A stretch of DNA of 64,000 bases from an uncultured Pirellula sp. (lineage in GTDB: Bacteria > Planctomycetota > Planctomycetia > Pirellulales > Pirellulaceae), in contig CAITIE010000135.1 of assembly GCA_903892355.1 (NCBI GenBank), forward strand, positions 1-64,000, in the 5' to 3' direction. Both the position numbers and the translations under genes were made by a program. The notes below the pieces were generated by a model that had not been told where the DNA came from, did not search any database, and saw nothing but the letters and a program-made list of their open reading frames with translations. Every line of letters starts with the position of its first letter. Within the stretch, counting starts at the first letter, position 1. This document shows, piece after piece, positions 26,719 through 36,849 of the stretch.

Positions 26719-27089
26719 GAGTCGCTATTCCCGAGCAGTGCTTGAATTTTCACCACGAGCCCAGCGAAATCGACAGGTTTGGTGTCGTACTGATCACAAC
26801 CCGCCGCCAAGCATTTTTCGCGATCACCGGACATTGCGTGCGCGGTCAGTCCGATAATTGGAATCGACGCCGTCGCCGCATCGGCCTTGAGTCGCCGCGT
26901 TGCTTCCCATCCATCGATGATCGGTAGGTTCATATCCATCAAAATCAAGTTCGGGCATTCCCCCTTCGCCTTGTCGATGCCCTCCTGGCCATCAACGGCG
27001 ATCAGCACTTGAAAACCCTTGCGTTCCAACCGCCTCGATAGCATGTCGCGATTCATTTCGTTGTCTTCGACCAGCAATATTTTTGTCAT
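26715..27089 (-). CDS. Single-domain response regulator
   Basis: A 124-residue CheY-like receiver and nothing else. Phospho-acceptor D52 sits in LILMDMNLPIIDG, the acidic pair is E8-D9 in LLVEDN, and the T/A and K positions follow in GLTAHAM and DTKPVD. This type often relays phosphate between a hybrid kinase and a histidine phosphotransfer domain. It lies 35 bases downstream of the hybrid kinase stop and overlaps the HisKA-REC-PP2C gene by four bases, which marks a three-gene relay operon. Confidence 0.93.
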   Translation of the reverse strand: MTKILLVEDNEMNRDMLSRRLERKGFQVLIAVDGQEGIDKAKGECPNLILMDMNLPIIDGWEATRRLKADAATASIPIIGLTAHAMSGDREKCLAAGCDQYDTKPVDFAGLVVKIQALLGNSDS

Positions 27090-27124
27090 GGTTCAGCCAG
27101 CGTGGTTCCTTGTATACCGAAAAG

Positions 27125-29989
27125 CTAGTCTTGGGTTGGGTTGAGATTATGAATGTGTTTTCTGAGATGATCGAGAATCGTCTCGGAGTCGGTCGATCCT
27201 TTTTTAAGAATCTCAACTGTTTGGTTTGCTAAAAACGCCTGTTGGGTTGCGTCCAAATCCATAGCCGTGAGAACAATGATGGGTATATGGTTCACATCAG
27301 GACGTCGATGGAACTCGGTTAAGAATTGGAATCCATCCATTTCGGGCATCATCAGGTCCAAAAGTATAACGGCTGGGACAAACGACTCGAGTTCCTTCAG
27401 TGCCGCTTTGCCATTGGATGCAACATGCACCTTCCAACCGTGATTTTCAAGTAGCCGCGAGGTCATATCCGACATTGCGACATCGTCCTCGACGAGAAGC
27501 AGCGCATTAGAACCCCACGCGTTGGGGCTGGATCTCGATTGCGTGCGCAATCGTTCGAGGACGCGTGACAAATCATTCCAATCAACCGGCTTGGAGAGAA
27601 ACTCAACGGCGCCGAGAGCAATCCCCAATTCACGATTAGGAGATATAGAAATCATGATCACGGGAATTTCGCAAAGCTCCGCATCCTCTTTGACCGCTTG
27701 CAGGAACGACCAACCGTCCATCCCCGGCATCATGAGATCGCAGGTCACTGCAAACGGGGGATGTTTCCGGATAAAGTCGAGTGCGTCCTTCGCATTCTTG
27801 ATCGCCTTGACCACAAATCCTTCCTTGGTCAAGAATCGCTCCATCAATTCGCAAACAGCAGGATCATCATCAACGACGACAATAGTTCGCTTTCCAACAT
27901 TCGCCGCATCCAGCTTAATCCCCTCGAGCACTCCTCCCAAATCATCGAGATCGCGAATACTGTCTCGCACTCCAGCAACTTTCTCGCGCGGCGCCGTGGT
28001 AGGCAGGTTCACAATGAACTGGGACCCTTGTCCCAACTCACTCTTCACATCGATACTCCCGCCGAGCATCTCACAGAATCGGCGACTGATCGTCAGCCCC
28101 AACCCAGTCCCGCCATACTTCCGCGTCGTCGATGCGTCGGCTTGTGTGAAAGGCTGAAAAAGTTTTTGGATCTGTGCTTCGGTCATCCCAATCCCTGTAT
28201 CGCTGACCACGAATTGAATACGATCAGATTCGCGAACGACATCGAGCGTGACGGTCCCCTTCTCGGTGAACTTAGATGCGTTGCTAAGAAGGTTGAACAG
28301 CAACTGGCGCAATTTCGTCAGATCGCTATTCATCACTCCCAGATTCCCACTGGTTTGGACCACCAATTGGTTTTGATTCTTTTTGATCAGCGGCTGTATC
28401 GTATCGGTGATCTCCTTGATCGTGGATGAAACGCTAAATGTCTCGCAATAGACCGTCATCCGGCCTGCTTCGATTTTCGACAAATCGAGAATATCGTTGA
28501 TCAGGCCCAGCAGGTGCTTACCGGCGGCGTGAATTTTTGTAAGGTCCTCGACCGTCTGCCCATCGTCTGCATCCTCCATCTCCTCGATAAGCATTTCGCT
28601 ATAACCGATGATTGCATTCATCGGCGTCCGAAGTTCATGACTCATGTTCGCGAGAAATGCACTCTTGGTGCGGTTAGCTTCGATAGCTTGCTCCTTCGCA
28701 TTTTCCGCATCGACCACAGCCTGCTCCAGATCCGCGGTTCTTTCATGGACCAACTGTGTCAAGTTCTGGTTTAGACTTCGCAACTCTTTCTCGCGATCGT
28801 GAATTTCACGGCTCATTTCGGAAAAATTCTTCGCCAGATCACCGAGTTCGTCCCTCCTTCGCACCAACGGCAACAACCGTTCCGTTGCGATCTCACCCCT
28901 GCTTAGCAATCTCGCTTGTTCGGTCAATTCTCGGATAGGCTTTGCCCATTGCGATGCGATCCATCCGATCAATCCGAGCAAACTCAGCAATCCGAGGGCC
29001 GATATGACGATCGACTGCAAGGTCATTCGAACGACGGGTCCCATGACCTTGGCATTGGAGACGTTATAGATGAGCTTCCATCCAGACAGCGGCGAAGTTG
29101 TCCAGTAAATGCGTCTAAGATCTCCATCGATGGTGACAAGATCCATACCGCTGCCAACACCGACAGTCTTCTTTCCATCGACCAAATCGGCAGCATTTGC
29201 ACCCCGCGTTCTGTCGCTCAACATCAAGTTGGCATCCGGGTGTGATACGACAAATCCCGAACGGCTGATCAAGTAAGCGTACTCGTCCATCCCATTATCT
29301 GCGTCGCTCGACGAAGATCTGACCGGTACGTTCAATCGTGCGTTCGCTAAGTTCACATCAAACTCGATTTGGTCGACAATATCCCGTATCAACCCTAACG
29401 ATAAATCAATCCCAGCGGTTCCGATGTAAACACCATCCTCCGAAACGCATGGATAAGTGACACTGACCATCGCAATGTCGGATCCACCCGCGTCGAAGTA
29501 GGGTTCCGTAACATAAAGCGATCTTGAGGACTTCGGGCCGTTGTACCATTCTTGGACAGCGTCATGGTAATCGTACTTGACTATCGTCGGGTTAGGATGA
29601 TCCTTGCGATCCATCCAAGGCATCGCGCCTGGGGCATCTGCGGCCATCGCTTCGTAGGCGATGTAAATACCGTAAGCTTCCTCCGCAGGCAGTTGCGGCA
29701 AAAGCTCTCTTAAATAGTCGAGCATTCTCGGGTCCGGGCTTGCCCCGAAAAGTTTCTGCCGTGTCGCGGTGGTCTTAGGAATCATCGCGATTCGCATCAG
29801 CAAATCGTCCAATCGTTTGGCGGCATGCTGCACCGAAGCCATTGAACGTGCGTCGGTCTGCTCAATCCAATTCCTTCTCGAAGCAAGGTAACTCAATACC
29901 AACGTAATCGCGAGCACCGCGCAAGCTGCTAGCGCAAGTGCAACTATCAGCGTGCGCCCAATACCTCTTTGAATGAACCCTGGAGTCAT
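27125..29989 (-). CDS. Hybrid sensor histidine kinase (Cache-HAMP-HisKA-HATPase-REC-REC)
   Basis: A 954-residue membrane sensor. A first membrane helix lies at 9-33, a large periplasmic double-Cache-like domain at 35-310 ([27 protein letters not shown]), a second helix near 315-345, then HAMP, coiled coil, HisKA with H451 ([14 protein letters not shown]) and the HATPase domain ([22 protein letters not shown]). Two receiver domains follow with D751 ([10 protein letters not shown]) and D878 ([11 protein letters not shown]). Cache domains usually bind small organic acids or amino acids. The frame is open further upstream inside the DUF1501 gene; ATG codons at 30055 and 29989 are candidates, and I prefer 29989 because it lies just before the basic flank of the first helix. 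It is the likely head of the relay operon. Confidence 0.92.
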   Translation of the reverse strand: MTPGFIQRGIGRTLIVALALAACAVLAITLVLSYLASRRNWIEQTDARSMASVQHAAKRLDDLLMRIAMIPKTTATRQKLFGASPDPRMLDYLRELLPQLPAEEAYGIYIAYEAMAADAPGAMPWMDRKDHPNPTIVKYDYHDAVQEWYNGPKSSRSLYVTEPYFDAGGSDIAMVSVTYPCVSEDGVYIGTAGIDLSLGLIRDIVDQIEFDVNLANARLNVPVRSSSSDADNGMDEYAYLISRSGFVVSHPDANLMLSDRTRGANAADLVDGKKTVGVGSGMDLVTIDGDLRRIYWTTSPLSGWKLIYNVSNAKVMGPVVRMTLQSIVISALGLLSLLGLIGWIASQWAKPIRELTEQARLLSRGEIATERLLPLVRRRDELGDLAKNFSEMSREIHDREKELRSLNQNLTQLVHERTADLEQAVVDAENAKEQAIEANRTKSAFLANMSHELRTPMNAIIGYSEMLIEEMEDADDGQTVEDLTKIHAAGKHLLGLINDILDLSKIEAGRMTVYCETFSVSSTIKEITDTIQPLIKKNQNQLVVQTSGNLGVMNSDLTKLRQLLFNLLSNASKFTEKGTVTLDVVRESDRIQFVVSDTGIGMTEAQIQKLFQPFTQADASTTRKYGGTGLGLTISRRFCEMLGGSIDVKSELGQGSQFIVNLPTTAPREKVAGVRDSIRDLDDLGGVLEGIKLDAANVGKRTIVVVDDDPAVCELMERFLTKEGFVVKAIKNAKDALDFIRKHPPFAVTCDLMMPGMDGWSFLQAVKEDAELCEIPVIMISISPNRELGIALGAVEFLSKPVDWNDLSRVLERLRTQSRSSPNAWGSNALLLVEDDVAMSDMTSRLLENHGWKVHVASNGKAALKELESFVPAVILLDLMMPEMDGFQFLTEFHRRPDVNHIPIIVLTAMDLDATQQAFLANQTVEILKKGSTDSETILDHLRKHIHNLNPTQD

Positions 29990-30045
29990 GTGCACCCTAT
30001 GTTTTTCGTTACGCGATTTTTCCAGTTCATCCGAATTTCTAGCAG

Positions 30046-31533
30046 CTAGCTCCATAATTCCAAGACCGGTCGCCCGCCATCGACGATCGGCGTGGGGCGA
30101 TTCTGCACATCGAGAACACGCATCTCGGGATCGATACCGAGCGCATGGTAAACCGTAGCTGTGAGATCCTCCGGGGATATGACTCGCTCCAAAGCGTACG
30201 CAGCGTCCTTGTCCGATCTGCCGATCACTTTGCCGCCAGGGATGCCCGCGCCGGCTATGACCGCCGGAAACAAGGTGCTCCAGTGGTCCCGTCCCCACTG
30301 CGCGTTGGCCGTGGGAGTTCGCCCCATCTCGCCGGTTGCGATAACCAACGTTTCGTCGAGCAATCCCCTTTGCTCCAAGTCCTCAAGAAGGGCCGAGCAA
30401 GCTTGATCGAACGTAGGCAATAAATGCTTCTTCACATCATCGCTGTTCCGATGCGAATCCCAACTGTAACCATCCACGCAGTCGTATTGAACGGTGACGA
30501 ATCGCACCCCAGCTTCCACCAGCCTCCTAGCCATCAGACTCGATTGTCCAAATAGATGGCGACCGTAGCGATCGCGAACGGCAGCCGATTCCTGCTTGAT
30601 ATCGAGCGCTCGCTGAGCGGCTTCGGACGTAGCAAGCGCGTAAGCGCGCTGCCTAAAAATATCCAGTTCCTTCGAAAAACCAGTTCTCTGATCCTCTCGG
30701 GTACGATCCTCTTGAGCCTTGAGCTGTCGATTCAATTGCGATAGTAACGTTCGCCTCGAATTCATCCGATCGATGACGAGCCCCTCTTGGAGTCCAAGCC
30801 CAGAGATGCGATATGTCAATTCATCATCGCTGCAATCTCTCCAATAAGGATTGTCCGTCTTCGAGGACTTATCGATACGAGTCGTCAACGGATTGTAACG
30901 CTGCCCCAACCAACCCGCGTGCTCGCCCGGTCGAGGATACTGACCATCCTCTTGGAGCCGCCCCAATGAGTTCGGAACCACCATGTACGAAGGTAGCGTC
31001 TTCTCAAGGCTTCCAGCTCCTTGGTCGACATACTCAACGAGCGAACCCATCGATGGCCAATCTTTCGGGGTCGGCGCAAATCCCCCTCCGATCGGAACAT
31101 GCCAACGCTTGCCCGTCTGCAAATAATGCGCGCCACCGCTGTGGTCATTGAAGGAATGCGAAAGGGTTCGCATCACGGTGTACTTGTCTGAGATAGCAGC
31201 CATCATCGGCAAATGCTCGCAGATGCGCAAGTCGGGAGTCTTAGACGCGATCGGTCGATAAGGCCCGCGGATTTTCTCCGGAGCGTCCGGCTTCATGTCA
31301 AAGGTTTCCAATTGGCTCGGTCCACCGAACAAAAAGAGAAAAATCACTGACTTGCATTTTGCAACCCGCGCGGATAGCTGGTTTACGTCCTGCCCAGATG
31401 CTCGGGCCATCGTTTCAATCTCGAGCAAGCGAGGGAGTGTTAACCCCAGCATGCCCAATCCTCCCGCCCGCAGGATTTCCCGTCGGCTGGGCGCGCTACC
31501 GTTTCCTCGATCGGAACCAAGCAATGTGAACAT
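30046..31533 (-). CDS. DUF1501 family protein (first copy)
   Basis: A 495-residue DUF1501 protein, related to the sulfatase/alkaline phosphatase superfamily. A twin-arginine leader is visible ([19 protein letters not shown], residues 16-34). The fold motifs are [52 protein letters not shown] and GRDHW. DUF1501 genes usually follow DUF1549/DUF1553 cytochrome genes; here there is none, the gene lying between an Nramp-like transporter and the sensor kinase, all on one strand. A good Shine-Dalgarno sequence (GGAG, 8 bases upstream) supports the ATG at 31533. The substrate is unknown. Confidence 0.93.
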   Translation of the reverse strand: MFTLLGSDRGNGSAPSRREILRAGGLGMLGLTLPRLLEIETMARASGQDVNQLSARVAKCKSVIFLFLFGGPSQLETFDMKPDAPEKIRGPYRPIASKTPDLRICEHLPMMAAISDKYTVMRTLSHSFNDHSGGAHYLQTGKRWHVPIGGGFAPTPKDWPSMGSLVEYVDQGAGSLEKTLPSYMVVPNSLGRLQEDGQYPRPGEHAGWLGQRYNPLTTRIDKSSKTDNPYWRDCSDDELTYRISGLGLQEGLVIDRMNSRRTLLSQLNRQLKAQEDRTREDQRTGFSKELDIFRQRAYALATSEAAQRALDIKQESAAVRDRYGRHLFGQSSLMARRLVEAGVRFVTVQYDCVDGYSWDSHRNSDDVKKHLLPTFDQACSALLEDLEQRGLLDETLVIATGEMGRTPTANAQWGRDHWSTLFPAVIAGAGIPGGKVIGRSDKDAAYALERVISPEDLTATVYHALGIDPEMRVLDVQNRPTPIVDGGRPVLELWS

Positions 31534-31574
31534 AGGAGGAACTCCAACGGCTCGAGGGATCTCACCTCTTCCAA

Positions 31575-31598
31575 TTCGAACTAAGATTCCAGTTCGAA
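31575..31598. promoter_or_regulatory. Perfect 8-bp inverted repeat upstream of DUF1501 gene
   Basis: TTCGAACT, eight-base spacer, AGTTCGAA, placed 42 bases upstream of the DUF1501 start and just past the transporter stop codon. No T-run follows on the minus strand, so an operator or RNA hairpin is more likely than a terminator. Confidence 0.4.
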
Positions 31599-31615
31599 GA
31601 CCTAAGGAATATGGA

Positions 31616-33067
31616 TTACTGGAATGCCTTGAGCATTTTCGAAAACGAATCAGGGATTGAGTATGCAGCCACTACCATGATGGCAAACCATGCTGTCCAA
31701 AGGCAAAGGTCCGTGAACCAACCCGGCTTCAATCGCGGATCCACCTTCACATATCGGAAATACAAGGTCGCCGATGCGATCATCGGTAATGTAGCCGCTT
31801 GGGCCAGCCCTCCAATTTTGACCATGACTTGAGGATCCTGCTTGACGATATACAGCGTCAACGCAAAAACCGGAAACGCAATACAAAAACGCTGTACCAG
31901 TTTGGCACGAGCCTCCGCAGATCGAACGTGAATCCATTGGAACAATGCCATGAAGTCGACGGTCATTCGGCTATTCGCAGCGCACGCTAAATACAAAGTC
32001 TTGAAGAGGACAACTCCGGCCGCAATCAAGAAAAAGACTTCTGTCCAACTGCCAAAGGGAGCTTTGTACATCTCCGCCAGCGTCACGATCATTTTGGATC
32101 CTTCTGGCACGAGCCCTTGAGGATGCAAAACCGCAGCTCCCATCGCGTAAAAAGCGACCGTGGAAAGGGTGAATACAATCATACTGATCCACGCATCAAG
32201 CTTCATCACACGAATCCAGCCTTGGGCGCGGCGATTCCATTCAGGCGAACCATCGTTCACCCCAGCGTACCTCGCGTATCCTTTCTCAAGACACCAGTAC
32301 GGATAATAGAAAAGCTCCGTAGCTCCTACCCCTGTAATCCCGAAAACAGCAAATGCGTCCGCAATACCTTCTTTAGGAATCTTGAGTGCCAGTCCATCCA
32401 CGATGGCATCCCATCGCGGCGCATAGATCGTGAAGAAAAGGGAGGCCGTGGCCACCACTGTCACCAGTGTCAATCCGACCACGAGGAATGTCGTCAAACC
32501 CTCGATCCGTCGATAACCGCCTCCATAAAGGATGGCGATGGTGATCAAGCAAATGATCACCGCCCAAACGAGTTCCGGTCGAATCTGAAGGTATTCGCCA
32601 AAGCTTGGAGCGATCCCTCCAACTCCCCGGGTCAATCGATCGGTTGCACCCGGCATGGCCATCTTCAGCGATTGGCTCACGCCACCCATCATGCCGCCGA
32701 GTTGGAAGACCGTGAAAAAGGTCATCACCCCCCACCAAACCAACAGGAAACTGCCGATGCTCCGGATCGCGGATATATTCTTCAAGGCGCCGAGAGTCGG
32801 CTGCCCCGAAGAAATGGCGTAGCGTCCCAGTTCAACTTGGACAAAGACCTTGATGACGCAACTGAAAAGAATAAGCCATAAAAACACAAAACCATACTTG
32901 GCCCCAATCGCGGTGGTCAAAATCAACTCGCCCGACCCGACGATCGTTCCTGCCAAAATGATTCCAGGGCCAATCTGCTTTAACGAGTCCCAAAGATTGG
33001 TCGGGGGCTCAGCGACCGCGCTCGATGGAAGCGAGTAAGGGTCATAGGCTTCGGTCTGTTCGGTCAT
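31616..33067 (-). CDS. Nramp-related transporter lacking canonical metal motifs
   Basis: A 483-residue membrane protein with about 11-12 hydrophobic segments, of the Nramp (SLC11) fold. The first helix begins IGPGIILAGTIVGSGELILT. At the place where Mn/Fe transporters carry D-P-G-N, this protein has GSGE (residues 44-47). Helix six (GVGATELFYYPYWCLEKGY) lacks the M-P-H motif. Three metal-liganding residues are thus replaced. Transport of another ion or an organic substrate is possible; calling it a manganese transporter would not be justified. It is upstream of the DUF1501 gene on the same strand. Confidence 0.85.
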   Translation of the reverse strand: MTEQTEAYDPYSLPSSAVAEPPTNLWDSLKQIGPGIILAGTIVGSGELILTTAIGAKYGFVFLWLILFSCVIKVFVQVELGRYAISSGQPTLGALKNISAIRSIGSFLLVWWGVMTFFTVFQLGGMMGGVSQSLKMAMPGATDRLTRGVGGIAPSFGEYLQIRPELVWAVIICLITIAILYGGGYRRIEGLTTFLVVGLTLVTVVATASLFFTIYAPRWDAIVDGLALKIPKEGIADAFAVFGITGVGATELFYYPYWCLEKGYARYAGVNDGSPEWNRRAQGWIRVMKLDAWISMIVFTLSTVAFYAMGAAVLHPQGLVPEGSKMIVTLAEMYKAPFGSWTEVFFLIAAGVVLFKTLYLACAANSRMTVDFMALFQWIHVRSAEARAKLVQRFCIAFPVFALTLYIVKQDPQVMVKIGGLAQAATLPMIASATLYFRYVKVDPRLKPGWFTDLCLWTAWFAIMVVAAYSIPDSFSKMLKAFQ

Positions 33068-33134
33068 GACGGCTCCGGAGAGATGGAGTCAAAGGCGGGA
33101 TCCACCATGCGTTGAACGCACAATGTTTTTAGAG

Positions 33135-33160
33135 GTTGGAATCGCTCAGTTGGAATCGCT
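33135..33160. repeat. Tandem 14-bp duplication
   Basis: GTTGGAATCGCTCA followed at once by GTTGGAATCGCT, in the 104-base spacer between the TauE/SafE stop and the Nramp-like start region. Confidence 0.8.
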
Positions 33161-33171
33161 AGGCACGACAT

Positions 33172-34146
33172 TTAAGGATAGGTCGGTGGGTTATCTTGCG
33201 TCGCTGCTTCGGAAGCCGATGAGTCTTGAGGCTCGTTGGACGATCGAGCAGCTGAAACTAGAAGCGATATCGCCGTCAAGATCACGACGACGACCACCAA
33301 CCAGTTCACGGCCGCTAGCGGCAACTCCTTGACGATGAAAGCAGCGATGGCGACGGCGGGCAAACCGAGCAACGTCAGCCCCAACGCACCTCGCGGATCG
33401 TATTTCCCAGTCTTCACAAATCGATAGCTCGCCACAGGCATCAAGAAAGCGCACGATCCCATCATCAACGGGAAAGCCGCCTTTTGATTCATACCCAGTA
33501 AACTAACCATAATCATGATCGGTGCATAAGCTCCGATACCGATGGTCATCAACGCCCCAAAGATGAAATTCCCAATGAGCCCGATGATCAAGCTCATTCC
33601 GGTCAGACCCATCGACTCGCCTCCGGCGGGAATGAATCCGAGGAGCTTCGACAAAATCAGGGTGACTGCAACCAATAATGCGACTCCCATCCCGAGCTGC
33701 ACCTTGCGCTTCGGCAACCGAGTGACGAAACTCGCACCTAAATACGATCCAACCCCCGATGCGAGGATCAACAGCCACAATGTCCATAGATCGATTTCGA
33801 TGGTATTGATGTAAATCAATGCCTGCAGGATCGTCGGCAAGGTATGCCCCACATTGAGTGTTCCCGGAATCTTCTCGTCGGAAATAGGTTTCGTATACGC
33901 TGGAAACTGGTTGGTAAACTTGTAAAGAGATGTCGTCGTCGCAAACGAACCCACTCCGAGCGTATCGAGAAAGTCGGTGATAAATCCAATGGCCAATTGA
34001 ATCGGCGAAGGCATCAACCCCTCGGAGACCTTGCGACGGAGCGAACGGAACCAAGCCACCGCAAAAACAATCGCGATCGCCGATAGCAGTGCCAACAACG
34101 AGTATTTCGCAATCAACAAACTCGTATCAGGATGTGCGAGATCCAT
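33172..34146 (-). CDS. Sulfite exporter TauE/SafE family permease
   Basis: A 324-residue membrane protein of the TauE/SafE (DUF81) family, with eight or so hydrophobic segments. Repeated motifs are visible: GFITDFLDTLGVGSFATTTS in the first half, and GLIGNFIFGALMTIGIGAYAP in the second half. These proteins export small sulfur-containing or organic anions across the inner membrane. The ATG at 34146 has the membrane helix directly behind it. A hydrophilic tail rich in Ser/Asn ends the protein. No sulfur-metabolism gene is nearby, so the substrate is open. Confidence 0.9.
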   Translation of the reverse strand: MDLAHPDTSLLIAKYSLLALLSAIAIVFAVAWFRSLRRKVSEGLMPSPIQLAIGFITDFLDTLGVGSFATTTSLYKFTNQFPAYTKPISDEKIPGTLNVGHTLPTILQALIYINTIEIDLWTLWLLILASGVGSYLGASFVTRLPKRKVQLGMGVALLVAVTLILSKLLGFIPAGGESMGLTGMSLIIGLIGNFIFGALMTIGIGAYAPIMIMVSLLGMNQKAAFPLMMGSCAFLMPVASYRFVKTGKYDPRGALGLTLLGLPAVAIAAFIVKELPLAAVNWLVVVVVILTAISLLVSAARSSNEPQDSSASEAATQDNPPTYP

Positions 34147-34662
34147 GGGTTCAAAACGATCTTAAGTCAATGGGTTCATTCAACGCCGCAACCTCGAACG
34201 ATCCACGTACGCTTGGACCAAAGTCGATCGCGCTGCGTGGAAACATTGGTGTGAAATACATGGACGAGAGCCGGCAACAATTCCAAGGCTGCAGTATACG
34301 AAGTTCCGCCCTCAGGAAGGCTCGTTTCCGATGGAAAATCGTGGATTCCATCCCCCTAAACCCAGCATGCAAGTATCTTTCGACGAACGAACCACTCCCC
34401 GAAAACGACTCTTTCCAAAGGGCCTTATCCTTCGGGTCATGCTCTTCTCAGCCAAGCCTTGGCCTCTTTTCCAATTCCGTAATCCTCAGAAACGGCATGA
34501 CCTGCACAACCTCACCTCGGGCCAACAAAGGACTCGCTAACAGCCCGGGACTAATCAAATTCATCCGAGGAATCGACCTAGGCTTGCTCGTCCACTTTCC
34601 TGGGAATTACTTTTTAGGCATCACCTATGGCGTTGCTAATCCACTCTGGCCGAAATCCCTAA
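34147..34662. other. Divergent intergenic region without convincing gene
   Basis: These 516 bases separate the leftward TauE/SafE gene from the rightward acyltransferase gene. One rightward frame of 218 codons (34089-34745) crosses it but overlaps both neighbours and has an unnatural composition, so I leave it out. No repeats or hairpins stood out. Confidence 0.5.
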
Positions 34663-35970
34663 ATGAACACCGACACCTGTTGCGAGGATCCTCAAAAGTC
34701 AACCATGGAATCGACATCAGGGAGCGACTTGGGGCGAGTCACTGACTCCGAGGCTCAAGAGCATCCGGAGAAACGAACGACTTCACTCTCTAACGAAGCT
34801 ATTGCCTGGGAATCTAAGGCATCGAACGGGTGCGAAGCATCAGCGTCGAACCAACAAGAACAGGTTTGGAATCCCAACGAACATTGCCTCGAACTTGATG
34901 GCGTCCGCGGTGTGGCAATCCTCACGGTAACTTTGTATCGGTTCTGCAAGGAACTCGATCCATCGGCCAGCCCTGTCCTTGATTGGATCAAGGACGCCTC
35001 TGTCGTCGGAAGCCGCGGAGTGGACCTATTTTTCGTCCTATCCGGATTTCTGATCACCGGGATTTTGCTGAAGACGAAATCGTCTCAAGGCTACTTTCGC
35101 AACTTCATGGTGCGGCGTGCCCTCCGAATTTTCCCTTTGTACTTTAGCGCACTAGCGCTTTGCCTATGGGTACTGCCCGCTTGCCTCGGCACTTCGGTCT
35201 TCGATGTCCCGAGAAATGAACAAGCGTACCTGTGGACTTACTTGTCCAACGTGCGGATGTCCTGGGAAAATGCATGGTGCTTTGGACCTCTCGATCATTT
35301 CTGGTCCTTGGCCGTGGAAGAGCATTTCTACTTGGTTTGGCCATTGGTCGTATTCTGCTTATCGCCCAAAGCCCTGCTACGCCTTTCGATCGCTTTAGTG
35401 ATCGGCGTTGGTTTGGTTCGAGCAGCCGCGTCACTCCGACCTGAATGGAGCGTCGCCGTCGATGTTCTGACCTTATTCCGTTGTGATGCGTTGGCGTTCG
35501 GCGCGATTGCAGCGATCCTGATGCATACCCTGCGAGCCGCTGATCAAGTTGCACGCATTCGTCGCGTATCGGTTCTCGCATTGCCCGTCGTCCTCTTGGT
35601 AGCGGTTGGGCTCACTCTGTTAGGCAAACGCTTTCTCACCATCCCCCACACGGTGATTCCGATGGCCTGCGCAGCGGCACTGCTGGTCTTGGTGACCGGC
35701 CCAAAACTGGGGCTGCTCAGTCGCATCATGCAATCATCGACCCTTCGCTGGTTCGGACGTTACAGCTACGGAATGTACGTCGTGCAACTGCCATTGATGA
35801 CACTGTTGCCACTCGCAACAATGAGCACCGTCCTAGCAGCAGGGCAATCCTCGCCCATCTTTACAGGACTGGGCTACGTCTTCGGAATGCTGGGTTTGAC
35901 CAGCGCGATCGCGTGGGTCTCCTACAATGCGATGGAGAAACACTTCCTCGCACTCAAAAAACACTTCTAA
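34663..35970 (+). CDS. Acyltransferase-3 family membrane protein with His to Arg change
   Basis: A 435-residue protein with a hydrophilic N-terminal 70 residues and about ten membrane segments. The family hallmark is present: LDGVRGVAILTVTLYRF (residues 79-94), RGVDLFFVLSGFLITG, and VRRALRIFPLYF. In O-acyltransferases such as OafA/OatA the first hallmark ends in Y-H-F with an essential histidine; this protein has arginine R93. The family normally moves acetyl or longer acyl groups onto surface polysaccharides or lipids; this member may not be catalytically normal. Codon 34939-34941 is CGG, so a single-base sequencing error from CAC or CAT is not enough to explain it. The nearest genes give no pathway hint. 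Confidence 0.88.
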   Translation: MNTDTCCEDPQKSTMESTSGSDLGRVTDSEAQEHPEKRTTSLSNEAIAWESKASNGCEASASNQQEQVWNPNEHCLELDGVRGVAILTVTLYRFCKELDPSASPVLDWIKDASVVGSRGVDLFFVLSGFLITGILLKTKSSQGYFRNFMVRRALRIFPLYFSALALCLWVLPACLGTSVFDVPRNEQAYLWTYLSNVRMSWENAWCFGPLDHFWSLAVEEHFYLVWPLVVFCLSPKALLRLSIALVIGVGLVRAAASLRPEWSVAVDVLTLFRCDALAFGAIAAILMHTLRAADQVARIRRVSVLALPVVLLVAVGLTLLGKRFLTIPHTVIPMACAAALLVLVTGPKLGLLSRIMQSSTLRWFGRYSYGMYVVQLPLMTLLPLATMSTVLAAGQSSPIFTGLGYVFGMLGLTSAIAWVSYNAMEKHFLALKKHF

Positions 35971-36015
35971 GCGAACACTGAAAACTGCCTGGCTGAGATC
36001 TGCTACAATTGCATG

Positions 36016-36042
36016 TGCGACCATGTGCAACTTTTGGTCGCA
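36016..36042. promoter_or_regulatory. 8-bp inverted repeat between acyltransferase and SDR genes
   Basis: TGCGACCA, eleven-base loop, TGGTCGCA. It is 46 bases after the acyltransferase stop and 49 bases before the SDR start. It could end the first transcript or act as an operator for the second; there is no strong T-run. Confidence 0.35.
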
Positions 36043-36090
36043 TCTTCCTGCTGTCCCCCAGTGGCACCCTCATGAATTAGAGGCAACACC

Positions 36091-36849
36091 ATGCAGATTT
36101 CGGAAAAGACGATATTAGTCTCCGGGGCTAGCTCGGGTCTCGGTGCAGCGTGCGTGAAATGGATGATCGGATTGGGCGCTCGCGTGATCGGCATCGATCG
36201 AACTCCCCCCAGCAGTGAGCTTGTTGCATTGCCTACCGAAAAGTATTGGCACGGCCAAGCAGACGTTACCGATGAGCAATCGGTCCGCGATGTCATCGAA
36301 CAAGGCACCGCGCGATTCGGAAATCCGTCCGGCGTTATCGCCTGCGCGGGAGTATTGCATGGCGAACGACTCCTGGGTCGAGACGGCCCAGCATCGCTCG
36401 AAGCATTCCGGCGCGTGATCGATATCAATGTGTGCGGAACCTTTAATATTGTTCGGCTCGCGGCCGAGACGATGGCCAAAGGGGAAGCGACCCAACCGGA
36501 CGGCGAGCGGGGAGTCATCGTCATGACCTCCTCGATCGCTGCGTTTGACGGTCAAATCGGTCAAGCAGCCTACGCGGCGTCGAAGGGTGCGGTCGCCGCC
36601 ATGACACTGCCACTCGCCCGAGAACTCGGACGATTCGGTATCCGCGTAGTCAGCATCGCCCCAGGGGTCTTCGAGACTCCAATGATGCAAGCGGCCTCGG
36701 AGAAAGTCCGGCAACCCTTGCTCGAAGCCTCCGTTTTCCCGAAACGGTTTGGGTACCCCGAGGAATTTGCGGCCACGGTCCAGCAAATCCTGGAAAACCC
36801 CATGCTCAACGGAACTGTCCTTCGCCTTGATGCGGGCCTCCGCATGTAA
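36091..36849 (+). CDS. SDR-family 3-hydroxyacyl-CoA dehydrogenase-like
   Basis: A 252-residue short-chain dehydrogenase. The NAD-binding loop is SGASSGLG (11-18), the catalytic residues are S147/S148, Y161 and K165 (AAYAASKGA), and the cofactor motif NAG is CAG at 85-87. The D in IGIDRT after the second strand favours NAD(H). The C-terminal APGVFETPMM and FGYPEEFA segments are like those of type II 3-hydroxyacyl-CoA dehydrogenases (HSD17B10). It is followed in the same direction by acyl-CoA dehydrogenase and enoyl-CoA hydratase genes, which supports a beta-oxidation role. Gaps of 100-200 bases leave room for separate promoters. Confidence 0.88.
   Translation: MQISEKTILVSGASSGLGAACVKWMIGLGARVIGIDRTPPSSELVALPTEKYWHGQADVTDEQSVRDVIEQGTARFGNPSGVIACAGVLHGERLLGRDGPASLEAFRRVIDINVCGTFNIVRLAAETMAKGEATQPDGERGVIVMTSSIAAFDGQIGQAAYAASKGAVAAMTLPLARELGRFGIRVVSIAPGVFETPMMQAASEKVRQPLLEASVFPKRFGYPEEFAATVQQILENPMLNGTVLRLDAGLRM

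Noticed and set aside
34089..34745. 218-codon rightward frame across the TauE/SafE-acyltransferase spacer
   Set aside because: It overlaps both real neighbours, starts inside the TauE/SafE gene and shows no domain or membrane pattern.
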